Shown here piece after piece: positions 18,393 through 27,659 of a stretch of 42,161 nt of DNA. The notes under the pieces were generated by a model that was not told the DNA's origin, did no database searches, and saw only the letters and a program-made list of their open reading frames with translations. Location: the NCBI GenBank assembly GCA_001787585.1, contig MFXW01000047.1, forward strand, positions 1-42,161. Reading direction: 5' to 3'. The stretch is from Candidatus Peribacteria bacterium RIFCSPHIGHO2_02_FULL_53_20 (GTDB lineage Bacteria; Patescibacteriota; Gracilibacteria; Peribacterales; Peribacteraceae). Both the position numbers and the translations under genes were made by a program. Position 1 is the stretch's first letter, and every line of letters starts with the position of its first letter.

Positions 18393-19385
18393 ATGTACAT
18401 CATTGCCGAAATGGCATGCTCCCACGAGGGGGATCCAGCTCTCGCTCAGGCGATCATTGATGGCGCCGGGAAAGTCGGAGCAAATGCGATCCAATTTCAG
18501 ATCTGGCGTCTTGAACTTGCATCGGCTCCCAGTCTCCCAAACTACGCCGTGCTGCAGAATCTCGAGATGTCTTTTGATGTATGGCGCGATCTCCATACCT
18601 ACAGTAAAAAACACTACCCTGAGATGGAGATCATCGCCTGTGTGAGCGAGCGCGAGAGCCTTGCATTTGCCGAGACACTCGGGGTGGACGCATACAAAAT
18701 TCATGCGAGCGATCTGGAGAATCCCGTGTTCATCTCTGCGGTCGCGAAAACGGGCAAACGCATTGATCTTGCCGTGGGCGCAACAACGAAAGAAGAAATC
18801 ACCCGGGCGATCGGATGGATCCGCGAGACATCCAGTTCGCCGGTATGGCTGATGTACGGCGTGCAGAATTTTCCCACGCGCAGTGCGGACGCCCACCTGC
18901 TGCACATGCTGCAACTCCGGGAGGATTTTGCGCTCCCGGTGGGATACCAGGACCACAGCGACGCTGAAACCCACGCGGCATTCTGGATTCCCGCGGCATC
19001 GGTGGGCATGGGCATCGACATTCAGGAAAAGCACATTACCCATGACCGATCCAAGAAAGGCATCGATCACGAGGCGGCACTCAATCCCGATGAATTTACT
19101 GAGTTTGTCCGCATGTGCAACGAAGTGCAGGCTGCACGCGGCAAGAAAGAGTGGCGCCCCTTCTCCCCAAATGAAGAAAAATACCGGGCATACGCGCGAA
19201 AAAGCATTGTCGCGGCGCGAGATCTCGCTAAAGGGACGGTGCTCATGGAGGACGACCTTCTCGCGCTCCGCGCCTCTCCGCCAGGACTGCCTCCTGTCGA
19301 TCTGCCACGTTTTTTGGGCAAGACGCTGGAATGTGCAAAGTCACGGTACGAACACCTGATATCCGATGATGTGCGTGGAGACTGA
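18393..19385 (+). CDS. NeuB-family nonulosonic acid synthase paralogue 1 with C-terminal SAF domain
   Basis: YIIAEMACSHEGDPALAQAII; VGYQDHSDAETHAAF; IQEKHITHDRSKKGIDHEAAL; SAF-like ARKSIVAARDLAKGTVLMEDDLLALR. Confidence 0.85.
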   Translation: MYIIAEMACSHEGDPALAQAIIDGAGKVGANAIQFQIWRLELASAPSLPNYAVLQNLEMSFDVWRDLHTYSKKHYPEMEIIACVSERESLAFAETLGVDAYKIHASDLENPVFISAVAKTGKRIDLAVGATTKEEITRAIGWIRETSSSPVWLMYGVQNFPTRSADAHLLHMLQLREDFALPVGYQDHSDAETHAAFWIPAASVGMGIDIQEKHITHDRSKKGIDHEAALNPDEFTEFVRMCNEVQAARGKKEWRPFSPNEEKYRAYARKSIVAARDLAKGTVLMEDDLLALRASPPGLPPVDLPRFLGKTLECAKSRYEHLISDDVRGD

Positions 19386-19415
19386 AAAATTGTTGCTATA
19401 CTCCGCCGTGCTTCC

Positions 19416-20243
19416 ATGTCCGACCTCTTCACTCTCTCCGGCAAAGTAGCACTCGTCGTGGGTGGACGGGGCTACCTGGGGCAACGGTTCTGCACTGTAA
19501 TGACTCAAGCCGGAGCAACGGTATTTTCCGCGGATCTTCCCAAGCAGTCTTTGGCCGCGAAAAAAGCCGGGAAAGGTACAGAACCCCCCGCCATCACGCA
19601 GAAAAATGTGGATGTGACCGATGCGTCATCGGTCTCTACGCTGGTCGCAGATATTGTCGCGGAGACCGGCAGACTTGATGTCCTCGTGTATGCCGCCACG
19701 GCGAAAGCTAAAGACTTTTTCGCGCCGTTTACCGAGTGTTCCTTGGAGGGATGGAAAAGGGTTTTGGCCGCCGAACTCGACGGCGCATTTCTGGTCGCGC
19801 AGGCGACGGGGAAAATTATGGAGAAACAGAAAAAAGGTTCTATCATTTTCCTCTCGTCTATCTATGGCATAGTGGGAAATGATCAACGTATCTACGAGGA
19901 CTCCAATCTGGCCAGCCTGTACGCGGACGACGATCAGAGAAAAGGGGAAATTGTTTCTCACGGCGCGTATAACACCGCCAAAGGAGGCATTATTGCGTTC
20001 ACGCGGTATCTTGCGGCGTACTGGGGTCATATCGGCATTCGCGTGAACTGCATCAGCCCAGGGGGCATGTGGCATCCCGGCGAGAGCGAGGATTTCGTGC
20101 GCAAGTACTCCCTGAAGGTACCGATGGGACGCAAGGGGAAGACCGAAGAACTCGACGGCGCACTCCTCTACCTAGCGTCGGACGCATCGAGCTACGTGAC
20201 CGGCCACAATCTCATCGTTGATGGTGGATGGACCGCCTGGTAA
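19416..20243 (+). CDS. Short-chain dehydrogenase/reductase
   Basis: GKVALVVGGRGYLGQRF; YNTAKGGIIAFTRYLA; GIRVNCISPGG; SYVTGHNLIVDGGWTAW. Confidence 0.92.
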   Translation: MSDLFTLSGKVALVVGGRGYLGQRFCTVMTQAGATVFSADLPKQSLAAKKAGKGTEPPAITQKNVDVTDASSVSTLVADIVAETGRLDVLVYAATAKAKDFFAPFTECSLEGWKRVLAAELDGAFLVAQATGKIMEKQKKGSIIFLSSIYGIVGNDQRIYEDSNLASLYADDDQRKGEIVSHGAYNTAKGGIIAFTRYLAAYWGHIGIRVNCISPGGMWHPGESEDFVRKYSLKVPMGRKGKTEELDGALLYLASDASSYVTGHNLIVDGGWTAW

Positions 20244-20259
20244 TTCCTTTCTCTTTGCC

Positions 20260-20979
20260 ATGAATCTTTTGATCACCATCTGCGCCCGCGGCGGTTCCAA
20301 AGGAATCCCCGGGAAGAATGTCCGGTTGGTGAATGGAACGCCGCTCATCGTCTACACCATTCGCCATGCGCTCGCCTATGCGAAAAAGACCGGCGCGGAC
20401 GTGGAACTCTCTACTGACGATGCAAAGATCAAACAGATAGCCGCAGAGGTCGGTCTAGCCACGGACTACACACGGCCACCGGAACTTTCAACGGATACCG
20501 CGGGCAAGCTCGAAACGATCCAAGATGCTGTCTTGCATGCGGAAAAAAAACATGGCAAGCGGTACGACTACATTCTCGATCTGGATGTGACTTCTCCGCT
20601 GCGCACCATGGAAGATCTCGATAAAGCCTTCCGGATGATTGATGGAAACCTGGGTGCCCGCAATCTCTTCTCCGTCAGTTTTCCCAAGCACAATCCCTAC
20701 TTCGACATGGTGGAGCTGAAAGAGGATGGTTTTGTGGATCTGGTGAAGAAGCCAGGAAAACAGATGGTGACGCGCCAGCAGGGACCGCGCGTGTACGACA
20801 TGAATGCGTCGTTCTACTTCTACCGCCGGGCATTTTTCGATGAAGTTCCCCTCATCATTATCAAACAGACCCTTGCCTACGAGATGCCCCACATGTGCTT
20901 TGAGCTGGATGATATGATGGAGTACGAGCTGCTCGATTATCTGCTGCGGGAGAAGAAGCTGGATTTCCTATTTTCATAA
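20260..20979 (+). CDS. Acylneuraminate cytidylyltransferase (CMP-nonulosonate synthetase, LegF/PtmB-like)
   Basis: LLITICARGGSKGIPGKNVRLVNGTPLIVYTI; DYILDLDVTSPLRTMEDLDKAF; VYDMNASFYFYRR. Confidence 0.92.
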   Translation: MNLLITICARGGSKGIPGKNVRLVNGTPLIVYTIRHALAYAKKTGADVELSTDDAKIKQIAAEVGLATDYTRPPELSTDTAGKLETIQDAVLHAEKKHGKRYDYILDLDVTSPLRTMEDLDKAFRMIDGNLGARNLFSVSFPKHNPYFDMVELKEDGFVDLVKKPGKQMVTRQQGPRVYDMNASFYFYRRAFFDEVPLIIIKQTLAYEMPHMCFELDDMMEYELLDYLLREKKLDFLFS

Positions 20980-20987
20980 GAACATTC

Positions 20988-21527
20988 ATGGATTTTGCAA
21001 AGACAACAATGGCGTTTGAGGGGTCTAGAGTCACCCTGCACACCATGGAAGACCGTGATGCGACGGAGCAGTACGTCGGGTGGCTCAATGATCCGGAGGT
21101 CAACCGATATTTGGGTACCAAGCATGCGACCATTCAGGAGTTACGTGACTACATCGGGCAGAAAGATCTCCAGCCCAATGCCCTGTTTTTCGGTATTTTT
21201 TTGAAGCAGGACGGCATGCACATCGGCACGGTGAAGCTCGAACCCATCGAACCGGAAAAAAAATGCGCGACAATCGCCGTACTGATCGGAGAAAAAACCT
21301 GTTGGGGCAAAGGATACGCCGCTGAGGCGATGCAGGTCTTGATCGACTGGTGCTTCCGTACACTAGGATTTGATGAAATGAATCTCGGAGTGATCGCAAA
21401 AAATGCTGCGGCGATCCGGGCATACCAGAAATTGGGGTTCCGGGAAGTGAAACGGGACCTCGGATATGTGCGCTACGGCGATGAATTGCACGATCAAGTG
21501 TGGATGACGCTGACATGCCCGGCATAA
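20988..21527 (+). CDS. GNAT-family N-acetyltransferase
   Basis: VTLHTMEDRDATEQYVGWLNDPEVNRYL; GEKTCWGKGYAAEAMQVLIDWCF; NAAAIRAYQKLGFREV. Confidence 0.9.
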   Translation: MDFAKTTMAFEGSRVTLHTMEDRDATEQYVGWLNDPEVNRYLGTKHATIQELRDYIGQKDLQPNALFFGIFLKQDGMHIGTVKLEPIEPEKKCATIAVLIGEKTCWGKGYAAEAMQVLIDWCFRTLGFDEMNLGVIAKNAAAIRAYQKLGFREVKRDLGYVRYGDELHDQVWMTLTCPA

Positions 21528-21537
21528 GCTTGCCTTT

Positions 21538-22716
21538 GTGGCCAAGAAAAGGGCAAAATGCGGCCCTATGCGACGCTGTACGAAATGCGTGATGCTTGAA
21601 ACACAGGACATGATCAGCTTTGACGAGGCGGGCGTCTGTGCCACGTGCCGCCAGATCGAATTCAAACAAAACAAGATCGATTGGAAGACGCGGGACCGCG
21701 AGTTCCGGGAAATTCTGGAGCAGAGCCGCGGCAAAGGACCATATGACTGCATCGTCCCATTCAGTGGCGGAAAAGACAGTACGTTCACCGCGCTTGCGCT
21801 CGTGAAGGATTTCGGATTGAAACCTCTCATCGTTTCCTTTGACCACGGCTTCTATCGTCCGAAGGTACTCGCAAATAACGAGCGTACTGTAAAGAAGCTA
21901 GGCGTGGACTATCTGAAATTCAAATCGGACTGGCAGACGGTGAAAAAACTCATGCGCGAATCGTTGATCCGCAAGGGAGACATCATGTGGCACTCACACT
22001 GCGGGATTTACGCGTATCCCATGCATGTTGCCGTCCAACTCAACGTCCCTCTACTCATCTGGGGCGAACCCACGTCCGAATACGTGAGCTACTACAGCTA
22101 CGAAGAGAACGAACAGGTCGACGAGAAGCGATTCAACCGCGTGGTGAACCTCGGCATCAACGCCGAAGACATGGTCGGCATGCTCGATGGGTCGGTCACC
22201 GCACGCGACCTCCTCCCGTACACGTATCCGAAGGCCGCCGACTTGCGGGGGATCGGTTACCGCTCCATTTGTCTGGGAACCTACATTCCATGGGACACGC
22301 GCGAACAGTCCGAACGGATCCGCAAGGAATTGGGGTGGGAAGGAGACCGTGTCGAGGGCATCCCCTATGAACGCTACTGGTACGAAAAAGTGGAAGATGC
22401 CTTCCAGGGCATTCAGGATTATTTGAAATGGCTGAAGCGCGGGATGTCACGGATGACGCATCTGGCCTCGATCGATATCCGCAACGGTCGCATGACCAGA
22501 GACGAGGGATTGAAGATGATCGAGAAGTACGAAGGATACCGCCCGGCAAGCCTCGACGTGTTCCTCAAGGCGATCGATATGAGTGACAAAGAATTCCATG
22601 AAATTGCAGCGCTGCACGTGGTGAGCCCGCATGTCTTCCCCGACTGGCGCACACTCCCCCGCGGACCGGAGTTACCCGACCAGAAAGACTGGATGATCAA
22701 TATTGATCTGGAGTGA
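21538..22716 (+). CDS. N-acetyl sugar amidotransferase (PseA/WbpG/LpsA-like, PP-loop)
   Basis: MRRCTKCVMLETQDMISFDEAGVCATCRQIE (CxxC pairs); DCIVPFSGGKDSTFTAL; WHSHCGIYAYPMHVAV; next to HisH/HisF homologues. GTG start. Confidence 0.9.
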   Translation: MAKKRAKCGPMRRCTKCVMLETQDMISFDEAGVCATCRQIEFKQNKIDWKTRDREFREILEQSRGKGPYDCIVPFSGGKDSTFTALALVKDFGLKPLIVSFDHGFYRPKVLANNERTVKKLGVDYLKFKSDWQTVKKLMRESLIRKGDIMWHSHCGIYAYPMHVAVQLNVPLLIWGEPTSEYVSYYSYEENEQVDEKRFNRVVNLGINAEDMVGMLDGSVTARDLLPYTYPKAADLRGIGYRSICLGTYIPWDTREQSERIRKELGWEGDRVEGIPYERYWYEKVEDAFQGIQDYLKWLKRGMSRMTHLASIDIRNGRMTRDEGLKMIEKYEGYRPASLDVFLKAIDMSDKEFHEIAALHVVSPHVFPDWRTLPRGPELPDQKDWMINIDLE

Positions 22717-22718
22717 TG

Positions 22719-22752
22719 CTATAGCACGGCGTTTGGAAACGCCGTGCTATAG
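22719..22752. repeat. Perfect palindrome CTATAGCACGGCGTTT-GG-AAACGCCGTGCTATAG
   Basis: 16-bp perfect inverted repeat with 2-nt centre between the amidotransferase and hisH-like genes. Confidence 0.95.
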
Positions 22753-22759
22753 TCTTCGC

Positions 22760-23377
22760 ATGATCGTCATTGTCGATTACGGCTTGGGCAACCTCTTTTC
22801 TGTGCAAAAAGCATTCGAGATACTTGGAGCGCCGGTAAAGATTTCAGGTACGGCGGAGGATATCCATACGGCAGAGCGCATTGTGCTGCCTGGTGTGGGT
22901 GCCTTTGGCGACGGAATGGAGTTTCTGCGCACCAAGGGACTCGACCGTGCGTTGACGGAGGAAGTGATCGGAAAGAAAAAGCCGTTTTTGGGAATCTGTC
23001 TCGGCTTGCAATTTCTTGCGGAAACGGGCGAGGAACATGGGGAGCACCGTGGTCTTGGTTGGATCAAAGGCCGCGTCCGAAAACTCGCTGCGGAGAAACA
23101 AGGTCTTAAGATTCCACACATCGGATGGAACGAACTCACGATGGTGCGCGCAAGTCCGATGTTTACCGGCATCAACCCCGATGCCGATTTCTACTTCGTC
23201 CACAGTTTCCAGTTGCAGTGCGCAGACCCAACAGATCTTGTCGCGACCGCGACCTACGGCGAGAAGATCACGGCCGCCGTGGAGCGTGGGAATATTTTTG
23301 CAACGCAGTTTCATCCCGAAAAAAGCCAGGATAACGGATTGAAGCTTCTTGAAAATTTTATCCAGTGGAATCCCTGA
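22760..23377 (+). CDS. hisH: HisH-like glutamine amidotransferase subunit
   Basis: MIVIVDYGLGNLFSVQKAFEILG; FLGICLGLQFLAETGEEH; ATQFHPEKSQDNGLKLLENF. Start moved from the ORF-track 22703. Confidence 0.94.
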   Translation: MIVIVDYGLGNLFSVQKAFEILGAPVKISGTAEDIHTAERIVLPGVGAFGDGMEFLRTKGLDRALTEEVIGKKKPFLGICLGLQFLAETGEEHGEHRGLGWIKGRVRKLAAEKQGLKIPHIGWNELTMVRASPMFTGINPDADFYFVHSFQLQCADPTDLVATATYGEKITAAVERGNIFATQFHPEKSQDNGLKLLENFIQWNP

Positions 23378-23379
23378 TT

Positions 23380-24138
23380 ATGCTCAAAGTCCGCCTCATC
23401 CCCACCATACTTCTCAAAGACGGTCGCATGATTAAAACGCGGCAGTTTAGCGAATACCGCGACGTAGGAAATCCCCGCACGGTCGCTAAAGTCTACGACG
23501 CCCAGCGCGCGGATGAACTGATTTTTCTGGATATCACTGCCACTGTGGAGAACCGGCATTTTCTGTTCGATATCATCGCCGCCGTAGCACAGGAGTGCTT
23601 CATGCCGCTCACGGTTGGCGGCGGCATCCGTGATGTCGCGCAGGCGCGCGCAATCCTCACGCACGGCGCCGACAAAGTGGCGATCAATACTGCCGCAGTG
23701 GAGCGACCGGCATTCATCACGGAGCTGGCCAAGAAATTCGGCAATTCCACGGTGGTGGTTTCTATCGATTATAAGAAGAATGCAAAGGGCAAGAATGAAG
23801 TCTTCACACACCGTGGCACACATCCCACGGGACTCGATCCGGTTGCGTGGGCCAAAGAAGCGCAGAAACTCGGAGCTGGCGAAATACTCCTCACTTGCGT
23901 GGATCGCGAAGGCATGATGACGGGCTACGACTTGGAGACGCTAAAGCAGATAACCTCCAGTGTTTCAATCCCTGTGACCGCCTCGGGAGGAGTGGGGACC
24001 ATCCAGGATCTGGTGGATGGAATTGTTATTGGAGGCGCTTCGGCGGTCGCTGCTGCGAGTATTTTTCACTTCACCGATCAGAGCATCTTCAAAGCACACT
24101 CACATATGAAACAGAAGGGGCTTTCTGTGAGGAAATAA
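23380..24138 (+). CDS. hisF: HisF-like cyclase subunit
   Basis: MLKVRLIPTILLKDGRMIKTRQFSEYRDVGNP; DELIFLDITATVENR; LTVGGGIRDVAQARAIL; VTASGGVGTIQDLVDG. Confidence 0.94.
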   Translation: MLKVRLIPTILLKDGRMIKTRQFSEYRDVGNPRTVAKVYDAQRADELIFLDITATVENRHFLFDIIAAVAQECFMPLTVGGGIRDVAQARAILTHGADKVAINTAAVERPAFITELAKKFGNSTVVVSIDYKKNAKGKNEVFTHRGTHPTGLDPVAWAKEAQKLGAGEILLTCVDREGMMTGYDLETLKQITSSVSIPVTASGGVGTIQDLVDGIVIGGASAVAAASIFHFTDQSIFKAHSHMKQKGLSVRK

Positions 24139-24174
24139 ATTGGCACTAAAAAACAGGAACGGTATGCTGCCGCT

Positions 24175-25488
24175 ATGGAAGGCACCGGACAATCTCTCTA
24201 TCGGCACGCGAAGAAGCTGATCCCCGGGGGAACACAACTCCTTTCCAAGCGCCCCGAGTTTCTACTGCCGGAGCAGTGGCCAGCGTACTTTAGCCGCATC
24301 AAGGGCGTGGAGGTGTGGGATCTGGACGGGAAAAAATACATCGACATGTGCCAAAACGGCGTTGGTGCCTGCGTACTCGGAGCGGGCGATCCAGATGTGG
24401 ATGCAGCGGTACTCGGTGCTATCGCCAATGGAACGATGTCCACGCTCAACTGCCCGGAAGAGGTGGAACTCGCGGAGCTTCTTATAGAGCTGCACCCCTG
24501 GGCGCAGATGGCGCGGTTTGCGAGATGTGGAGGCGAAGCGATGGCGATCGCCGCACGCATCGTACGCGCCGCAACCCGCAAGGAGGTGATCGCCTTTTGC
24601 GGCTACCACGGCTGGCACGACTGGTACCTCTCGGCAAATCTCGCCGATGATCGTACGCTCGACGGGCATTTGCTTCCTGGGCTACACCCACTCGGGGTAC
24701 CGCGGGGGCTCAAAGGCACCACGTTCCCTTTTCGGTACAACCACTTGGAAGAATTGGAGGCTATTGTGAAACTGCATGGCAACAATCTGGCTGCAATCAT
24801 TATGGAGCCGTTCCGAAGCAAATATCCCGATCCCGGTTTCCTGGAGAGCATCCGTGCGATTGCATCCAAAACGGGTGCTGTACTTGTCTTTGATGAAGTC
24901 ACATCCGGATTCCGGGTCTGCCCCGGCGGTGTGCATACAACCCTCGGAGTAGAACCGGACGTCACGGTATTCGCGAAAGGGCTCGGCAACGGGTACCCGA
25001 TGGCCGCCATCATCGGTCGGGAGAAGGTGATGACGGTGGCGCAGGATACATTCATCAGCAGCACGAACTGGACCGAACGCATCGGACCCACGGCGGCACT
25101 GGCAATGATCAAGAAATTCCGAAGAGAGAACGTCCACAAGCATCTGATCCGGATAGGCACCACAGTGCAGCAAGGATGGAAGGATGCAGCCACAAAGAGC
25201 GGGATTTCCGTGCACGTGGACGGCCTTCCTCCTCTGGCGCATTTCACGGTGCAAACGGAGCAGCAGCCCGCGGCACACACATTCTTTGCACAAGAAATGC
25301 TGAAACACGGATTTCTGGCCGGCCAGGTCTTCTACGCAACATACGCGCATACCGATGCGCATGTTCAGGCGTACCTGGATGCCGTCAAAGAGATCTTTAC
25401 TGACCTAGGTCGTTGCATCGCCGATGGATCGCTCCTACAAAAACTTGAAGGTCCCATCATGCATACGGGGTTCCATCGACTCACCTGA
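24175..25488 (+). CDS. Glutamate-1-semialdehyde aminotransferase-like class III aminotransferase
   Basis: LIPGGTQLLSKRPE; EAMAIAARIVRAATRKEVIAFCGYHGWHDWY; VLVFDEVTSGFRV; VTVFAKGLGNGYPMAAIIG. Confidence 0.9.
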   Translation: MEGTGQSLYRHAKKLIPGGTQLLSKRPEFLLPEQWPAYFSRIKGVEVWDLDGKKYIDMCQNGVGACVLGAGDPDVDAAVLGAIANGTMSTLNCPEEVELAELLIELHPWAQMARFARCGGEAMAIAARIVRAATRKEVIAFCGYHGWHDWYLSANLADDRTLDGHLLPGLHPLGVPRGLKGTTFPFRYNHLEELEAIVKLHGNNLAAIIMEPFRSKYPDPGFLESIRAIASKTGAVLVFDEVTSGFRVCPGGVHTTLGVEPDVTVFAKGLGNGYPMAAIIGREKVMTVAQDTFISSTNWTERIGPTAALAMIKKFRRENVHKHLIRIGTTVQQGWKDAATKSGISVHVDGLPPLAHFTVQTEQQPAAHTFFAQEMLKHGFLAGQVFYATYAHTDAHVQAYLDAVKEIFTDLGRCIADGSLLQKLEGPIMHTGFHRLT

Positions 25489-25494
25489 AACATC

Positions 25495-26541
25495 ATGTCC
25501 TTCCGACTGCCAAAGGACCGCGCCTACATCATCGCCGAGGCGGGGGTAAATCATGACGGAAAGGTAGCCAAGGCACGGCAACTCATTGACGTTGCGGCTG
25601 ATGCCAAGGCTGATGCCGTAAAATTTCAACTGTTCACGACCGATGAGATCATTTCCAAAAATGCGCCGCTCGCGGAATACCAAAAGCGTTCCGGTGAGCA
25701 ATCGCAGTACGCAATGGTGAAACGATTGGAGCTTCCCTACGAAGCGTTCCGCGATCTCAAAGCGTATGCGGAAAGCAAAGGACTCGATTTTATCGTCACA
25801 CCTTTTGATGCCACATCGGCACAATTTCTTGCGAGTCTGGGTGTAAAGACCATCAAGATTCCCTCCGGAGAAATCACCAACATCCCGTTTCTTCGGCAAG
25901 TCGCTGATCTGCATCTTTTCACCATTATCTCCACCGGCATGTCCACATTGGAAGAGGTCGCTGAGGCGGTGGAGCCGTTCCAAACCGCGGGTACGCCGTA
26001 TGCACTGCTACACTGCGTCAGTGCCTATCCCGCTCCTATAGAGCAGATCAACCTGCGTGCAATGAAGACGCTGGAAGAAACCTTCCATGTTCCCGTGGGG
26101 TACTCAGATCACACCGAAGGGATAGAGGTAGCAATTACGGCGGTGGCGCTCGGCGCACGGATCATCGAGAAACATTTCACGATCAACAGAAACGATACCG
26201 GACCGGATCATGCGGCATCACTGGAACCTGACGCATTGAAAACTATGATCAGCATCACCAGGGATAAAAATGCGTTGCAAAAAGCGAAGACAGTGCAAGA
26301 GGCATTGGGCACGGGTGAGAAACAATGTCAACCTTGCGAGAGAAACACGCGCGACGTGGTCCGCAGAAGCCTCGTGCTTTCCCGCAATGCCCGTGCGGGA
26401 GAAAAATTGAGCGCGGAAATGATCGCGCTCAAGCGCCCGGGAACGGGTTTGCCCCCGAAGATGCTCCAGGGAATTCTCGGGAAAACCCTTAAGCGGGATC
26501 TGGACGCAGGAGAGCTGCTGGCGCAGGATGACGTGGCATGA
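25495..26541 (+). CDS. neuB: NeuB-family nonulosonic acid synthase paralogue 2 (LegI-like) with SAF domain
   Basis: AYIIAEAGVNHDGKVAKARQLIDVAADAKADAVKFQLF; TIKIPSGEITNIPFLRQV; VGYSDHTEGIEVAI; IIEKHFTINRNDTGPDHAASL. Confidence 0.95.
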   Translation: MSFRLPKDRAYIIAEAGVNHDGKVAKARQLIDVAADAKADAVKFQLFTTDEIISKNAPLAEYQKRSGEQSQYAMVKRLELPYEAFRDLKAYAESKGLDFIVTPFDATSAQFLASLGVKTIKIPSGEITNIPFLRQVADLHLFTIISTGMSTLEEVAEAVEPFQTAGTPYALLHCVSAYPAPIEQINLRAMKTLEETFHVPVGYSDHTEGIEVAITAVALGARIIEKHFTINRNDTGPDHAASLEPDALKTMISITRDKNALQKAKTVQEALGTGEKQCQPCERNTRDVVRRSLVLSRNARAGEKLSAEMIALKRPGTGLPPKMLQGILGKTLKRDLDAGELLAQDDVA

Positions 26542-27659
26542 AAAAGCGCAGGATTCTGGCTATAACGGGCACACGAGCGGACTACGGGATTTACCGTCCG
26601 ATCGCCAAAGCCATCGCCGCCTCGGAGTATCTTTCCCTCGGATTCATTGTCATCGGCATGCATCTGCGGTCGGAGTTTGGACATACCGTTGATGCCATCA
26701 ACGAGGACGGTTTTCTGATTGTCTCGGAGATCGATTCTCTCGACACGGAAGATACGCCGGAGGCGACGGTCGCCTACATCGGGCGCACGGTGATTGCCTG
26801 TGCGGATGTTCTCAAAAAAATACGACCCGATATCCTGCTCTTGCTTGGAGACAGAGGGGAGCAACTGGCAGGAGCTATCGCCGCAGCGAGCATGGGCATC
26901 CCCATCGCGCACCTGCACGGCGGCGAATCTTCAGGAACCATCGACGATGCCTTTCGACACAGCATTACCCACATGGCGAACCTCCATTTCACATCCGCGC
27001 AGGTGCATGCAGATGCCGTAGTGCGCATGCGCGGCGACGATAAAGGAGTATTTGTTGTGGGTGCGAGCGGTCTCGATACCATTCGTCCGTTGAAACCGAT
27101 ACCGAAGGACATTCTCTTCGCACAAACGACGTTCGATGCTGCCTTGCCGCTGCTCATCTTTGTGCAGCATCCGGACACTCTTGATCCTCTGCCTACGCAT
27201 GAGCAGATCGCCTGTTCATTGAAAGCATTGGAAAGCTTTGCGGGAAATATCCTTCTGCTTGGTGCAAACGCCGACCCGGGAGGAAGGCAATTCAACGACA
27301 TGCTGCATGCATTCACATCCGAAGGAACACACCGGACATTTTGCATGAGTGTGCCGCATGAGACATTTCTCTCCTGGCTCAGTGTTGCGGATATTCTCGT
27401 GGGCAACAGCAGCAGCGGCATCATCGAGGCCGCATCGTTTCATCTGCCCGTCGTCAACATCGGTGACCGCCAGCGCGGCAGGCTGCAGTCGGGAAACGCG
27501 ATCGATGTCCCGTACGATACGGCGCGCATCGAGGAGGCGATTTCACGCGCTCTCACGGATGAAACGTTCAAGACAAAGATACGTTCTATCCAAAATGCCT
27601 ATGGCGATGGGCACACCGCTGACAAGATTGTTGCTATCCTCTCCAAGACTCCTCTATGA
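26538..27659 (+). CDS. neuC: UDP-N-acetylglucosamine 2-epimerase, hydrolysing (NeuC/LegG-like)
   Basis: RILAITGTRADYGIYRPIAKAI; LLLGDRGEQLAGAIAAASMGIPIAHLHGGESSGTIDDAFRHSITHMANLHF; VGNSSSGIIEAASFHLPVVNIGDRQRGR. Confidence 0.95.
   Translation: MKKRRILAITGTRADYGIYRPIAKAIAASEYLSLGFIVIGMHLRSEFGHTVDAINEDGFLIVSEIDSLDTEDTPEATVAYIGRTVIACADVLKKIRPDILLLLGDRGEQLAGAIAAASMGIPIAHLHGGESSGTIDDAFRHSITHMANLHFTSAQVHADAVVRMRGDDKGVFVVGASGLDTIRPLKPIPKDILFAQTTFDAALPLLIFVQHPDTLDPLPTHEQIACSLKALESFAGNILLLGANADPGGRQFNDMLHAFTSEGTHRTFCMSVPHETFLSWLSVADILVGNSSSGIIEAASFHLPVVNIGDRQRGRLQSGNAIDVPYDTARIEEAISRALTDETFKTKIRSIQNAYGDGHTADKIVAILSKTPL

Noticed and set aside
18291-19070. 259-aa minus-strand ORF
   Set aside because: Overlaps the NeuB paralogue 1 gene on the opposite strand and its own promoter region; no family motifs.
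22760-24138. HisH/HisF read as ordinary histidine biosynthesis
   Set aside because: No other his genes nearby and direct coupling to a PseA/WbpG-type amidotransferase; the sugar-amidination role is favoured but not proven.
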